DNA of 64,000 bases from Polynucleobacter sp. MWH-CaK5. GTDB lineage: Bacteria; Pseudomonadota; Gammaproteobacteria; Burkholderiales; Burkholderiaceae. The stretch lies in NCBI RefSeq assembly GCF_018687615.1, contig NZ_CP061299.1, positions 1,349,433 through 1,413,432 on the forward strand, in the 5' to 3' direction. Positions 1 through 8,073 of the stretch are shown piece by piece. Each line of letters begins with the position of its first letter. The first letter of the stretch is position 1. The notes below the pieces were generated by a model. It ran no database searches. It saw only the letters and a list, made by a program, of their open reading frames with translations, and was not told the origin of the DNA. A program made the position numbers and the translations under genes.

Positions 1-146
1 GTCCATCCCAAAAATATATTCAATACAAGTATCGCAACTTTATTTTTACGGTTATGTGAATAAGCAACTGCGGTTGGAAAAAAATATATAACTATCAATA
101 TTAGTAGCACTAACATCCCAATTACAATATCTTCCATCTCTTTCAT
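1..146 (-). CDS. Small membrane protein of the superinfection-immunity family, partial
   Basis: The reading frame opens at an ATG complementary to 144-146 and runs off the left edge, giving 48 visible residues. It starts MKEMEDIVIG, continues with a hydrophobic segment (about residues 9-22), then YFFPTAVAY, a basic stretch HNRKNK, and a second hydrophobic stretch ending NIFLGW. From memory this order matches the Imm_superinfect family (a membrane segment, a P-T-x-x-A-Y motif, a basic turn, then N-x-F-L-G-W followed by a second helix). The second ATG at 135-137 is an alternative start with an AGGA better placed upstream. It is transcribed away from the integrase. Members occur in phages and in many bacterial chromosomes, and the family is named after the T4 Imm protein, which blocks DNA entry by a second phage. 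Whether this copy gives immunity is inference. Confidence 0.6.
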   Translation of the reverse strand, partial: MKEMEDIVIGMLVLLILIVIYFFPTAVAYSHNRKNKVAILVLNIFLGW

Positions 147-186
147 CCTTTTATTATATTTTCCTAATATAACTTTACACGAAGAG

Positions 187-1407
187 CTATCCAAGCATCT
201 CAGCTTTTAGCATTGGAGTTATTTTGCTGTAGTGTTTCTCAATCATTAGTACGCTAGTACCCATTTGTCTAGCTAGCGTGTGTATATCAATTCCTTTAGC
301 CAATGACCTTGTAGCGTAGGTATGACGCAGACTGTATAGAGTTCTTCGCTGCCCACCGCTATCAAACATCAGCTTACTGTGCTTCATTAAGTTTCTAAAT
401 ATGTTTTCCATATTGCTTAACTGTTCGCCTGTGAGCATTCTAAATATCAGCTTGTCTAACTTATCATCAATCAATTCATCCAATGTTGTGTAAGGCAATT
501 CTTGCCAACGCATCAGTCTTTCTAATACAGCTATTACTTCATTCTTAGCAATCAAGTAGCGAGGACCAGTTTTTCCACTGACCCATATACGCAAATACTT
601 CTTCTCACCTACCCAATGCCACTGTAAATGCTTCCAACGCAAAGGCAATGCTTCTGTTCCGTGTCTAACACCAGTATTAACAAGAAACTCAATGTATGCG
701 TAGCAAAGTATTCTCATCTGTCGTGTTCTATCTGCGTATGACATCGCAATCCACTTAGGTATAAAAGCAAGCAAGTCATCTAACTCTCTATCGCTAAAGG
801 CTGGGCGAGGCTTACTCTTTTCGCCTTTACTATCCAACATAGGTACGACAGCAGTACTAGCTATGATGCCTTTTTCTTTTGCTAAGTTAATGACACGAAT
901 ATAAGCAGAAGAATGATTACGCTTGGTACTAGCCATTGGTATTTTGCCCATCACAGCAACTCGCCAACTTTCAAAGTCTCTGATTAGCTCTGTTGTTATT
1001 TTTTCAATTGTGTAAGAGCCAAAGAAGGGAATGAGATATTTGTTGATAGCAAAGGTGTAATCTCTGTATGTTCTCTTACCACTACCACTCGCTAATGCTT
1101 GAGCCATATTCGCCAACTCAATCACAGCAATCTGTTTAAATGTTTTTGTGATTGGCGTCAGCCCTATATCACTTTTAACCATTGCTGTTTGATAGATACG
1201 CTCTGCGTTTTCTTTAGCTTGCTCTAAGTCTGCTGTGTTTGTAGATTGCGAATGCCACTTGCCGTTAGTCAATCTAAAACGCATCTGCCAACTAGATGAG
1301 CTGGAACGCTTGTACAGCTTGGCTTTTCCGCCTACTGCTGTTATTTTTTTATCAGCGTTATCGTCAGCGTTGTGCTGTTGTGTAAAAAGTTCTTTGAGTA
1401 ATGACAT
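187..1407 (-). CDS. Tyrosine-family site-specific integrase of a tRNA-targeting element
   Basis: This 406-residue protein has the layout of phage and island tyrosine recombinases. A basic N-terminal segment (about residues 30-75, containing WQMRFRLTNGKW) would bind arm sites, followed by a SAM-like core-binding region (about 85-190) and a C-terminal catalytic domain. Visible catalytic positions are the Arg in GVRHGTEALPLRW, the Lys in VSGKTGPR, R361 and H362 in YSLRHTYAT, and the nucleophile Y393 in IEKHYSK. The first His of the usual H-x-x-R-H box is Tyr (Y358), as in many phage and island integrases. The gene lies about 160 bp from a tRNA half-gene cut at the anticodon loop, the expected product of this enzyme class. 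No Shine-Dalgarno is evident, and the start codon lies inside an inverted repeat. Confidence 0.93.
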   Translation of the reverse strand: MSLLKELFTQQHNADDNADKKITAVGGKAKLYKRSSSSSWQMRFRLTNGKWHSQSTNTADLEQAKENAERIYQTAMVKSDIGLTPITKTFKQIAVIELANMAQALASGSGKRTYRDYTFAINKYLIPFFGSYTIEKITTELIRDFESWRVAVMGKIPMASTKRNHSSAYIRVINLAKEKGIIASTAVVPMLDSKGEKSKPRPAFSDRELDDLLAFIPKWIAMSYADRTRQMRILCYAYIEFLVNTGVRHGTEALPLRWKHLQWHWVGEKKYLRIWVSGKTGPRYLIAKNEVIAVLERLMRWQELPYTTLDELIDDKLDKLIFRMLTGEQLSNMENIFRNLMKHSKLMFDSGGQRRTLYSLRHTYATRSLAKGIDIHTLARQMGTSVLMIEKHYSKITPMLKAEMLG

Positions 1408-1426
1408 ACACGCTAGTGTGCTGTCA
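1402..1426. promoter_or_regulatory. Imperfect inverted repeat over the integrase start codon
   Basis: Outer arms TGACA and TGTCA flank an inner near-palindrome CACGCTAGTGTG centred on CTAG. The integrase ATG (complement of 1405-1407) lies inside the left arm. This could be an operator for autorepression or an mRNA hairpin hiding the start. The structure is seen directly; the function is inference. Confidence 0.35.
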
Positions 1427-1504
1427 TTTTATTTTTCTCGCGACTGTAAATGCCAACTGCTGTAGTCAAAAAGCCACAGAGTAAAAAGAAAGTAGATGTA
1501 AAAA

Positions 1505-1559
1505 GAGCTGATAAATTTTGCTATGCTTATACCAATGTCGCAAAACTGTATCAGCTCTC
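1505..1559. repeat. Long inverted repeat between integrase and att site
   Basis: The left arm at 1505-1522 (AGAGCTGATAAATTTTGC) pairs with the right arm at 1541-1559 (GCAAAACTGTATCAGCTCT) with only a base or two of mismatch across 18-19 bp, around an 18-base spacer. It lies about 11 bp from the broken tRNA. A pair of integrase or excisionase binding sites, or a terminator-like hairpin isolating the element from rpoD read-through, are both possible. Confidence 0.6.
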
Positions 1560-1570
1560 AATTTTAATTT

Positions 1571-1608
1571 TATGAGTCCTCTGCTCTAACCAACTGAGCT
1601 AAGGGCCC
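1571..1608 (-). tRNA. 5' half of a tRNA with CAU anticodon (tRNA-Ile2 or elongator tRNA-Met), truncated
   Basis: On the minus strand the sequence begins GGGCCCTTAGCTCAGTTGG and continues through the D-arm (GCTC/GAGC) and the anticodon 5' stem GAGGA to a seven-base loop CTCATAA. After that loop the expected TCCTC stem, T-arm and acceptor 3' strand are absent and unrelated AT-rich sequence follows. The GACTCATAA context resembles the lysidine-modified tRNA-Ile2 of other bacteria, but elongator tRNA-Met cannot be excluded. It starts 7 bp after the rpoD stop codon, so it was probably co-transcribed with rpoD. The cut within the anticodon loop is a known integrase crossover position. As it stands this half cannot make a tRNA. 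Confidence 0.8.
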
Positions 1609-1615
1609 TTATGGA

Positions 1616-4189
1616 TTAATCTTCCTCTAAGAAGCTCTTAAGTTTGTCGCTTCTACTTGGATGACGCATTTTACGCAAAGCTTTTGCTTCAATTTGACGT
1701 ATACGCTCACGCGTTACGTCAAACTGCTTACCAACTTCTTCCAAAGTATGGTCAGTGCTCATCTCAATACCAAAACGCATTCTCAATACTTTTGCTTCAC
1801 GTGGTGTCAATGAATCAAGGATGTCTTTAACCACATCACGCATTGAGTCATGCAAAGCAGCTTCTTGCGGAGCTAAAGTGTTTGTGTCTTCGATGAAGTC
1901 GCCCAAGTTTGAATCAGCATCATCACCAATTGGAGTTTCCATTGAGATAGGCTCTTTAGCGATCTTCATGATCTTGCGAATCTTGTCTTCTGGAATCTCC
2001 ATCTTCAGCGCCAATGTTGCAGCATCAGGCTCGACACCTGTTTCTTGCAAAATTTGACGGCTGATACGGTTCATCTTGTTGATGGTTTCAATCATGTGAA
2101 CAGGGATACGGATTGTGCGGGCCTGGTCAGCGATTGAACGCGTGATAGCCTGACGAATCCACCATGTTGCGTATGTTGAGAACTTATAACCACGACGGTA
2201 TTCAAACTTATCAACCGCTTTCATCAAACCAATGTTGCCCTCTTGGATCAAGTCCAAGAACTGCAAACCACGGTTGGTGTACTTCTTAGCAATTGAAATC
2301 ACCAAACGCAAGTTAGCAACAGTCATTTCACGTTTAGCAGCACGAGCACGTTTTTCGCCCTCATTCATCTTCTTGTTCACTTCTTTTAATTCTGGAAGTG
2401 GCAAGACAACGTTATTTTGAATATCAATTAACTTTTGTTGGATTTCTTGAATTGCAGGAATATTTCTTTCAAGGATCGCTGCGTAAGACTTGGCATCTTT
2501 CAACAAAATTGAAGACCACTTCAAGTTCAATGCTTGTTTTGGTAGAGCTGCTAGAACTTCACCACGTGGCACACCCACTTTATCAACAAGAACTCGAACC
2601 AAGCCGCGCTCTAATGCCCACACTTGATCAACTTGCTTGCGCATCGTGTCGCATAGTTTTTCTACAGACTTGGCCGTTAAACGAAAGCCCATCAATTCAT
2701 TACGAATCGCTTCTTGTGCTTTTTTGTAGGCTGGAGAGTTGTAGCCCTCTTTCTCATGCGCTTTGCGCATCTTCTCGAATTGATTGCGGATCACCACAAA
2801 CTTAACGAGAGAAAGTTGCTTTAACTCTTCAAGCTGCTTAGCAGACGCAGTATTACCACCGCCGCCACCGCCGCCTTCGTCTTCACCCTCTTCACCTTCT
2901 TCATCTTCAAGAGGCTCTTCTTCTTCAACGGCAGTCATTGGAATGTCTTCTGCGTTTGGATCCACCAAACCATCGACAAACTCATCAATCTCCATCGTAC
3001 CTTCTTCAATCTTCTTGACGTTGTCCAAAATCTCAACAATCGTCACAGGGCATGCTGACAATGCCATCACCATTTCTTTAAGACCGGCTTCGATCTTCTT
3101 GGCAATAACAATCTCGCCTTCACGAGTCAAAAGATCAACCGTGCCCATTTCACGCATGTACATACGGACTGGATCGGTTGTTCTACCAAACTCAGAGTCA
3201 ACGGTTGATAAAGCTGCTTCAGCTTCTTCTTCAGCTTCTTCTTCGGTTGTGGCAGAAGGTGCGTTCTCATTCAACAACAATGTTTCTGCATCAGGCGCTT
3301 GTTCGTAAACAGTGATGCTGATGTCGCTCAACAAGCTGATCAATGTTTCTAATGAATCAGAATCAGAAATCTCATCTGACATCACGTCATTGATTTCGCC
3401 ATGCGTTAAGTAACCGCGTGACTTACCCATCTTGATCAAATGCTTCAATCGGGCGCGACGCAACTCTTGCTGTTCTTCACTACCTAATTTCTGAGCATTG
3501 AACTCTTGCAACAATGCTTTTTCTTTAGCTTTACGATCACGTGCTTTTTGACGATCTGTGCGGTTATCCACATTTGGATCAACCGGCTCTACTGGCTTCG
3601 GTTTACGTCCACGTGTTTTTTTAATTGGCTCGCCGTTCTCATCTAGAGCTGCGGCTAAGACCGCCTCTTTTTCTTTTGCTTTATCGGCAGCGATTTTCTG
3701 TTTTTCTGCTTTAGCCAATTCTTTAGCCAAGGCTTTGGCTAATTTAGCTTCTTCTTTTAATTCTTTTGCTGTTTTTACTGCTGGCTTGGCAGGCTTCGCA
3801 GCTTTCGCTGGAACCTTGGCAATGACTTTTTTAGCTACAGGCTTTGCTGGAGCTTTTTTAGGTGCTGGCTTAGCAACTGCTTTGACAGGTTTTTTAGCAA
3901 CAGGCTTAGCGGCAGCTTTCTTGGCCACTGGTTTGGCTACAGGTTTTTTAGCAACTGGCTTGGCCGCTGCTTTGACAGGTTTTTTAGCAACAGGTTTCGC
4001 AGCAGGCTTCTTGGCCACTGGTTTGGCTGCAGGTTTTTTAGCTACTGGCTTGGCCACTGCTTTTTTAGGAGCTGGCTTAGCAACTTTTGCAGCTGGCTTC
4101 TTAGCCACTGGTTTTGCGCTTACTTTTTTAGGAGCTGCCTTAGAAATGACTTTTTTGGCTTTAGATGCTGGCATAATGTTAGTACTCAC
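1616..4189 (-). CDS. rpoD: Primary sigma factor RpoD (sigma-70) with long basic N-terminal extension
   Basis: This is the housekeeping sigma factor that directs RNA polymerase to -35/-10 promoters. The last 620 or so residues hold the full sigma-70 set: region 1.1 ([20 protein letters not shown], about residues 249-268), an acidic and polyglycine linker ([12 protein letters not shown]), regions 2.1-2.4 ([29 protein letters not shown]), region 3, and region 4.2 ([20 protein letters not shown]). The protein has 857 residues against 613 in E. coli. The excess is an N-terminal tail of about 240 residues, made of Lys/Ala/Pro repeats (about 20-140), a charged helix and an AT-hook-like TRGRKPKP (192-199). 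It is the last protein gene of the rpsU-yqeY-dnaG-rpoD cluster. Confidence 0.98.
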   Translation of the reverse strand: MSTNIMPASKAKKVISKAAPKKVSAKPVAKKPAAKVAKPAPKKAVAKPVAKKPAAKPVAKKPAAKPVAKKPVKAAAKPVAKKPVAKPVAKKAAAKPVAKKPVKAVAKPAPKKAPAKPVAKKVIAKVPAKAAKPAKPAVKTAKELKEEAKLAKALAKELAKAEKQKIAADKAKEKEAVLAAALDENGEPIKKTRGRKPKPVEPVDPNVDNRTDRQKARDRKAKEKALLQEFNAQKLGSEEQQELRRARLKHLIKMGKSRGYLTHGEINDVMSDEISDSDSLETLISLLSDISITVYEQAPDAETLLLNENAPSATTEEEAEEEAEAALSTVDSEFGRTTDPVRMYMREMGTVDLLTREGEIVIAKKIEAGLKEMVMALSACPVTIVEILDNVKKIEEGTMEIDEFVDGLVDPNAEDIPMTAVEEEEPLEDEEGEEGEDEGGGGGGGNTASAKQLEELKQLSLVKFVVIRNQFEKMRKAHEKEGYNSPAYKKAQEAIRNELMGFRLTAKSVEKLCDTMRKQVDQVWALERGLVRVLVDKVGVPRGEVLAALPKQALNLKWSSILLKDAKSYAAILERNIPAIQEIQQKLIDIQNNVVLPLPELKEVNKKMNEGEKRARAAKREMTVANLRLVISIAKKYTNRGLQFLDLIQEGNIGLMKAVDKFEYRRGYKFSTYATWWIRQAITRSIADQARTIRIPVHMIETINKMNRISRQILQETGVEPDAATLALKMEIPEDKIRKIMKIAKEPISMETPIGDDADSNLGDFIEDTNTLAPQEAALHDSMRDVVKDILDSLTPREAKVLRMRFGIEMSTDHTLEEVGKQFDVTRERIRQIEAKALRKMRHPSRSDKLKSFLEED
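3770..4123 (-). repeat. Degenerate tandem repeat encoding the Lys/Ala/Pro tail of RpoD
   Basis: Units encoding variants of KPVAKKPAA repeat over about 118 codons (residues 23-140). The DNA units are similar but not identical, for example repeated ggttttttagc(a/t)ac(t/a)gg blocks on the plus strand. Slippage or recombination could change the length between strains. The peptide resembles histone H1-like and AlgP-type tails. Confidence 0.8.
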
Positions 4190-4291
4190 TCACTTTAATA
4201 GACTAAGAAGTTACAGAACTGCTAACTTATTGAATTTCATTAGAAATTCGGAAACCTTGTATTATAGTCGGTGAGATGGAGTTTTTCCAGA

Positions 4292-6142
4292 TTATTTGAG
4301 TTTTGTCATTAATTGACGGTAACGCTCAACATCGCCTTCCTGGGTTTGACCAGCCGCTATTCTGGCAGCGATTTCGGTCATTTGATCTTTTAAATCAATG
4401 TGTTCCAGTTTCTTGAGGGTGCTATAAAAGTCTTCTTTGGCAATATCTTCGGTTAAATCACTTTGCATGATTCTTTCTCGAAGGATGGCATAAGACTTGG
4501 CCAAAGGCGCCCGATCCAATTGTTCCTGAAAAACCGCAAAACCGACATTGGATGGCATTTGCTCACACTGGAAAATCAAATCAGCCATCAATGCCATGGC
4601 CTTTTCTGATCTTTTTTCAGCAGCCGCCAAAATAAGACGCTTTGCTTCAGGTTCAAGTGTTCTGGCAAAGAATGGGAATTGCAAAAGAATTCTTAAGATT
4701 TGCTCTGCCAAATCGGTTGGCGCTGTGGGTGGCGGCCCAGATGAAACTGGTGCTTTTTTGGTCCATGGTTTTTTGCCATTCGCACCAGCGCCACTCATGT
4801 ATTTATCTGATCCATTATTCGTGACAGGCGTCATTGGCTTTTGCTCAACCACTGGCTTGAATCCACAAAATGATTCAAGCTCTGCCGGAGTAATGCCAAC
4901 TCTTTGCGCCAACTCACGAATCAATTGCGCTCTTAATGCGATCGCAGGCATCGATAACAAGAGAGGCTTTGCTGCGTGTTGAGTTTGTGCTCTGCCTTCA
5001 GGCGTATTCCAATCATGACCTTCATTGGCCACTTGAATCAAAAACGAAGACAAAGGCATCGCTTGGCGAATCGCTTCTTCAAACGCTGGCGCACCACGCT
5101 CTCTAACAAAACTATCAGGATCGTGTTCTGTTGGCAAAAATAAGAATTTGATTTCTTTGTCGTCCGCCATCATTGGCAAACAAGCTTCCAGCGCTCTCTT
5201 CGCTGCACGCTGACCTGCAGCATCACCGTCGAATGAAAAAATGATGCGATCAGTTTGACGCATCAACGCTCTGACGTGATTGGCGGTACACGCTGTACCC
5301 AAAGTGGCCACACCATTAGCAAAGCCCAATTGAGCAAGCGCCACCACATCCATGTAGCCTTCACAAACGATCACATATCCTTTATCTCTGATGGCTTGTC
5401 TTGCTTCAAACAAACCATACAAAGTATTGCCTTTAGAGAACAGTGGTGTTTCCGGTGAATTTAAATACTTAGGTTCGCCAGCATCTAAGATTCGGCCACC
5501 GAATGCAATCACCTGACCCTTAGGATTGCGAATTGGGAACATGATGCGATCACGAAAGCGATCGTATCGTTTTGATTCAGACTGAATAATCAAGCCAGCT
5601 TCAACCAAAACATTCGCAATCGAGTCTTGCGTATAAGAACCAAACACTGCTTCTAAACCTTGCCAGGCTTCTGGTGCGTAACCCAAGTTAAATCGCTTAG
5701 CGATTTCACCACTCAAGCCACGACCTTTTAAGTAATCAATCGCGCGTGTGTTTTGTTTTAACTGTTGCTTGTACCAATCAGCCGCTGGTGACATGACTTC
5801 ACTCAGAGCAATCGCTTGCTGTTGCTTCGCAAGATCTTGTGGTCTGCGCTCTTCACGAGGCACAGTCAAGCCAGCCGATCTTGCCAACTCTTCAATGGCA
5901 TCTACATACGTTAGACCTGAATGCTCCATGAGAAAACTGATCGCAGAGCCATGCGCTCCACAACCAAAGCAATGATAAAACTGTTTGGTTGGTGACACGC
6001 TGAAGGATGGAGACTTCTCGTTATGAAAGGGGCACAAACCTTGAAAGTTGGCGCCCGCTTTTTTCAATGTCACATGACGCCCAACAACCTCGACGATATC
6101 GATGCGATTTAATAAATCAGCAATGAAAGATTGAGGAATCAT
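4292..6142 (-). CDS. dnaG: DNA primase DnaG
   Basis: This enzyme makes RNA primers at the replication fork together with the replicative helicase. The N-terminal zinc-binding domain is intact with C37, H40, C58 and C61 (CPFH ... CFGC). The catalytic core carries the TOPRIM signature VIVCEGYMDVVAL (near residue 257) and the acidic motif FSFDGDAAGQRA. The C-terminal 150 residues form the helical helicase-interaction domain, and a low-complexity linker (about 430-470) joins the two. The length of 616 residues is normal for the family. It lies 102 bp upstream of rpoD and follows yqeY, the standard order of the macromolecular-synthesis operon. Confidence 0.98.
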   Translation of the reverse strand: MIPQSFIADLLNRIDIVEVVGRHVTLKKAGANFQGLCPFHNEKSPSFSVSPTKQFYHCFGCGAHGSAISFLMEHSGLTYVDAIEELARSAGLTVPREERRPQDLAKQQQAIALSEVMSPAADWYKQQLKQNTRAIDYLKGRGLSGEIAKRFNLGYAPEAWQGLEAVFGSYTQDSIANVLVEAGLIIQSESKRYDRFRDRIMFPIRNPKGQVIAFGGRILDAGEPKYLNSPETPLFSKGNTLYGLFEARQAIRDKGYVIVCEGYMDVVALAQLGFANGVATLGTACTANHVRALMRQTDRIIFSFDGDAAGQRAAKRALEACLPMMADDKEIKFLFLPTEHDPDSFVRERGAPAFEEAIRQAMPLSSFLIQVANEGHDWNTPEGRAQTQHAAKPLLLSMPAIALRAQLIRELAQRVGITPAELESFCGFKPVVEQKPMTPVTNNGSDKYMSGAGANGKKPWTKKAPVSSGPPPTAPTDLAEQILRILLQFPFFARTLEPEAKRLILAAAEKRSEKAMALMADLIFQCEQMPSNVGFAVFQEQLDRAPLAKSYAILRERIMQSDLTEDIAKEDFYSTLKKLEHIDLKDQMTEIAARIAAGQTQEGDVERYRQLMTKLK

Positions 6143-6164
6143 GTTGGCAGTCTATGACAATTCT

Positions 6165-6611
6165 TTATTTTGTTAAAGCAGCTTTCACTTGAGCAGAGAC
6201 AACACCCATATCCGCTTTACCAGCCAATTGTGATTTAACAAGACCCATGACCTTGCCCATATCTTGTGGTCCAGTTGCGCCAACTTCTGTCACTGCTTTT
6301 GCAACCACTGCCGCCACTTCAGCTTCAGACATTTGCTCTGGCATGTAAGTCTGCAAAACAATCAGCTCAGCATTCTCAATCGCTACCAAGTCATCACGAT
6401 TGGCTGCCTGAAATTGAGAAATAGAATCTTTGCGTTGCTTGATCAACTTTTCAATGATGGCAACCACTGCGCCGTCATCCAATTCAATGCGCTCATCCAC
6501 TTCTTTTTGCTTCATGGCAGCCAACAATAAACGGATGGTTCCCAAGCGAGCAGTGTCTTTTGCACGCATGGCGTTTTTCATATCTTCTGTGATTTGGTCT
6601 TTTAAGCTCAT
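6165..6611 (-). CDS. yqeY: GatB/YqeY-family protein
   Basis: This 148-residue protein of the GatB/YqeY family starts MSLKDQITEDMKNAMRAKD. It has the family pattern: a helical N-terminus (LGTIRLLLAAMKQKEVDER), a central KQRKDSISQFQAANRDDL, and a C-terminal helical module like the tail domain of the GatB amidotransferase subunit (GKVMGLVKSQLAGKADMGVV). It does not contain the GatB catalytic core. It may act on charged tRNA or in translation; its role is not established. A strong AGGAG lies seven bases before the start, just downstream of the rpsU terminator, so expression depends on read-through or on a promoter inside the gap. Confidence 0.93.
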   Translation of the reverse strand: MSLKDQITEDMKNAMRAKDTARLGTIRLLLAAMKQKEVDERIELDDGAVVAIIEKLIKQRKDSISQFQAANRDDLVAIENAELIVLQTYMPEQMSEAEVAAVVAKAVTEVGATGPQDMGKVMGLVKSQLAGKADMGVVSAQVKAALTK

Positions 6612-6630
6612 CTTTACTCCTCAAATGAAA

Positions 6631-6662
6631 AAACCCACTGCGGGATAACCGTCAGTGGGTTT
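6631..6662 (-). terminator. Intrinsic terminator between rpsU and yqeY
   Basis: Read on the minus strand, AAACCCACTG pairs with CAGTGGGTTT around a 12-base loop and is followed directly by a T run. It lies 38 bp after the rpsU stop. Its place matches the partial terminator between rpsU and dnaG in the classical E. coli operon, which lets S21 be made in excess of primase and sigma factor. Confidence 0.85.
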
Positions 6663-6700
6663 GTCTTATCCCAAGGCTAGAAATCCAGCCTGAGAAAAAA

Positions 6701-6913
6701 TTAATACATTTTCTTAGGCAACATCTGGCTGCGAATACGCTTGTAATGGCGTTTAGCAGCAGCAGCTTTCAAGCGCTTGCGCTCAGCTGTTGGCTTTTCG
6801 TAGAACTCACGAGCACGTAACTCAGTCAAAAGACCGTTCTTCTCGATGGTGCGCTTGAAACGGCGCAGTGCTACTTCAAAAGGTTCGTTTTCGCGTAAGC
6901 GGATTGTTGTCAT
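6701..6913 (-). CDS. rpsU: 30S ribosomal protein S21
   Basis: This 70-residue basic protein ([20 protein letters not shown] ...) matches bacterial S21 over its full length, including the C-terminal arginine/lysine-rich tail ([14 protein letters not shown]). S21 binds the 30S platform and helps initiation. A longer frame extends upstream, but the S21 start is the ATG complementary to 6911-6913, preceded by AGAGAA. It is the first gene of the rpsU-yqeY-dnaG-rpoD cluster and is divergent from tsaD, 80 bp away. Confidence 0.97.
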   Translation of the reverse strand: MTTIRLRENEPFEVALRRFKRTIEKNGLLTELRAREFYEKPTAERKRLKAAAAKRHYKRIRSQMLPKKMY

Positions 6914-6993
6914 GCTGTAGTTCTCTAAATAGGATCTGAAAAAAAAGTCAGAAAAAACTGTAAAACGAGATTGTAGCACGGCAAAATACAGTC

Positions 6994-8058
6994 ATGCGAG
7001 TACTTGGTATAGAAACTTCTTGTGATGAAACAGGTGTGGCAATTGTCGATACAGCCCCCTGGGAGGCCGGGAAGCCTGCTGGGATGGGCTTATTAGGCCA
7101 AGCCCTGTACTCTCAAATAGCCATGCACATTGATTATGGCGGCGTGGTACCAGAATTGGCCTCCAGAGACCACATCAAAAGAATATTACCCCTTATAAAT
7201 CAAGTACTTAAAGAAACACCTGGGGGCTTAGAAGACATTGATGCGATCGCTTTTACCCAAGGCCCAGGCTTGGCTGGGGCTCTTTTGGTGGGAGCATCCG
7301 TGGCAAAAGGCATGGCTCTGGCCCTGAATAAGCCCGTTTTGGGCATTCACCACCTAGAAGGCCATCTTTTATCGCCATTATTGGCTGATGACGCCAATAT
7401 TCAGTTCCCATTTGTGGCCCTCTTGGTCTCAGGTGGGCACACACAGCTCATGAAAGTCACTGGGGTTGGCGAATACACAATCCTTGGAGAAACTTTGGAT
7501 GATGCTGCCGGTGAGGCGTTTGATAAAACTGCCAAGATGTTAGGCTTGAGCTATCCGGGAGGACCAGCTGTTTCAAATTTAGCTAAAACTGGCAATCCAA
7601 GCACCCATCAATTCCCTAGACCCATGAAACATTCTGGTGATTTGGATTTTTCATTTGCTGGTTTAAAAACATCGGTACTGACCCAAGTTAAAAAAGTCAC
7701 TGCTGCCAACAATGGTCACTTGAGTGACTCCGCCAAAGCGGATGTCGCCAGAGGATTTGTTGATGCCATCGTTGAGGTGTTGGTCAGTAAATCTATCAAT
7801 GCCTTAAAGCAAAGTGGTTTAACAACCTTGGTTGTGGCTGGTGGTGTTGGCGCCAACGAACAACTCAGAGAATCATTGGGGCAGTCTTGCGCCAAAGAAG
7901 GTTTCTCAGTTCATTACCCACCGATGCATTTGTGTACCGACAATGGCGCGATGATTGCTTTTGCTGGGGCTATGCGCCTAAAGAAAAATTCCCAACTTGC
8001 TACCAAAGATTGGGGATTTGATGTGAGACCTAGATGGCCTCTAGATGAATTAGAGTAA
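6994..8058 (+). CDS. tsaD: tRNA N6-adenosine threonylcarbamoyltransferase TsaD
   Basis: TsaD transfers the threonylcarbamoyl group to A37 of ANN-decoding tRNAs, working with TsaB, TsaE and TsaC. The 354-residue protein has the ASKHA-fold motifs of the family: [16 protein letters not shown] at the N-terminus, the metal-binding histidines in [12 protein letters not shown], the nucleotide motifs LVSGGHTQL and [13 protein letters not shown], and [13 protein letters not shown] near the C-terminus. There is no strong Shine-Dalgarno before the ATG. The gene is divergent from rpsU, as in many proteobacteria, and convergent with folE2. Confidence 0.98.
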   Translation: MRVLGIETSCDETGVAIVDTAPWEAGKPAGMGLLGQALYSQIAMHIDYGGVVPELASRDHIKRILPLINQVLKETPGGLEDIDAIAFTQGPGLAGALLVGASVAKGMALALNKPVLGIHHLEGHLLSPLLADDANIQFPFVALLVSGGHTQLMKVTGVGEYTILGETLDDAAGEAFDKTAKMLGLSYPGGPAVSNLAKTGNPSTHQFPRPMKHSGDLDFSFAGLKTSVLTQVKKVTAANNGHLSDSAKADVARGFVDAIVEVLVSKSINALKQSGLTTLVVAGGVGANEQLRESLGQSCAKEGFSVHYPPMHLCTDNGAMIAFAGAMRLKKNSQLATKDWGFDVRPRWPLDELE

Positions 8059-8073
8059 AACTCTAAAAGAGTT
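8051..8073. other. Two interleaved short palindromes in the tsaD/folE2 convergent gap
   Basis: TAGAGTAAAACTCTA (8051-8065) and AACTCTAAAAGAGTT (8059-8073) overlap, so only one hairpin can form at a time. They span both stop codons of the convergent pair. A weak bidirectional terminator is possible, but there is no clear T run on either strand. Confidence 0.3.

Noticed and set aside
3558..4274. Plus-strand open frame of 238 codons rich in Ala, Gly, Leu and Phe
   Set aside because: It is the antisense of the Lys/Ala/Pro repeat of rpoD; the repeat simply avoids stop codons in that frame. It has no ribosome-binding site and no family features.
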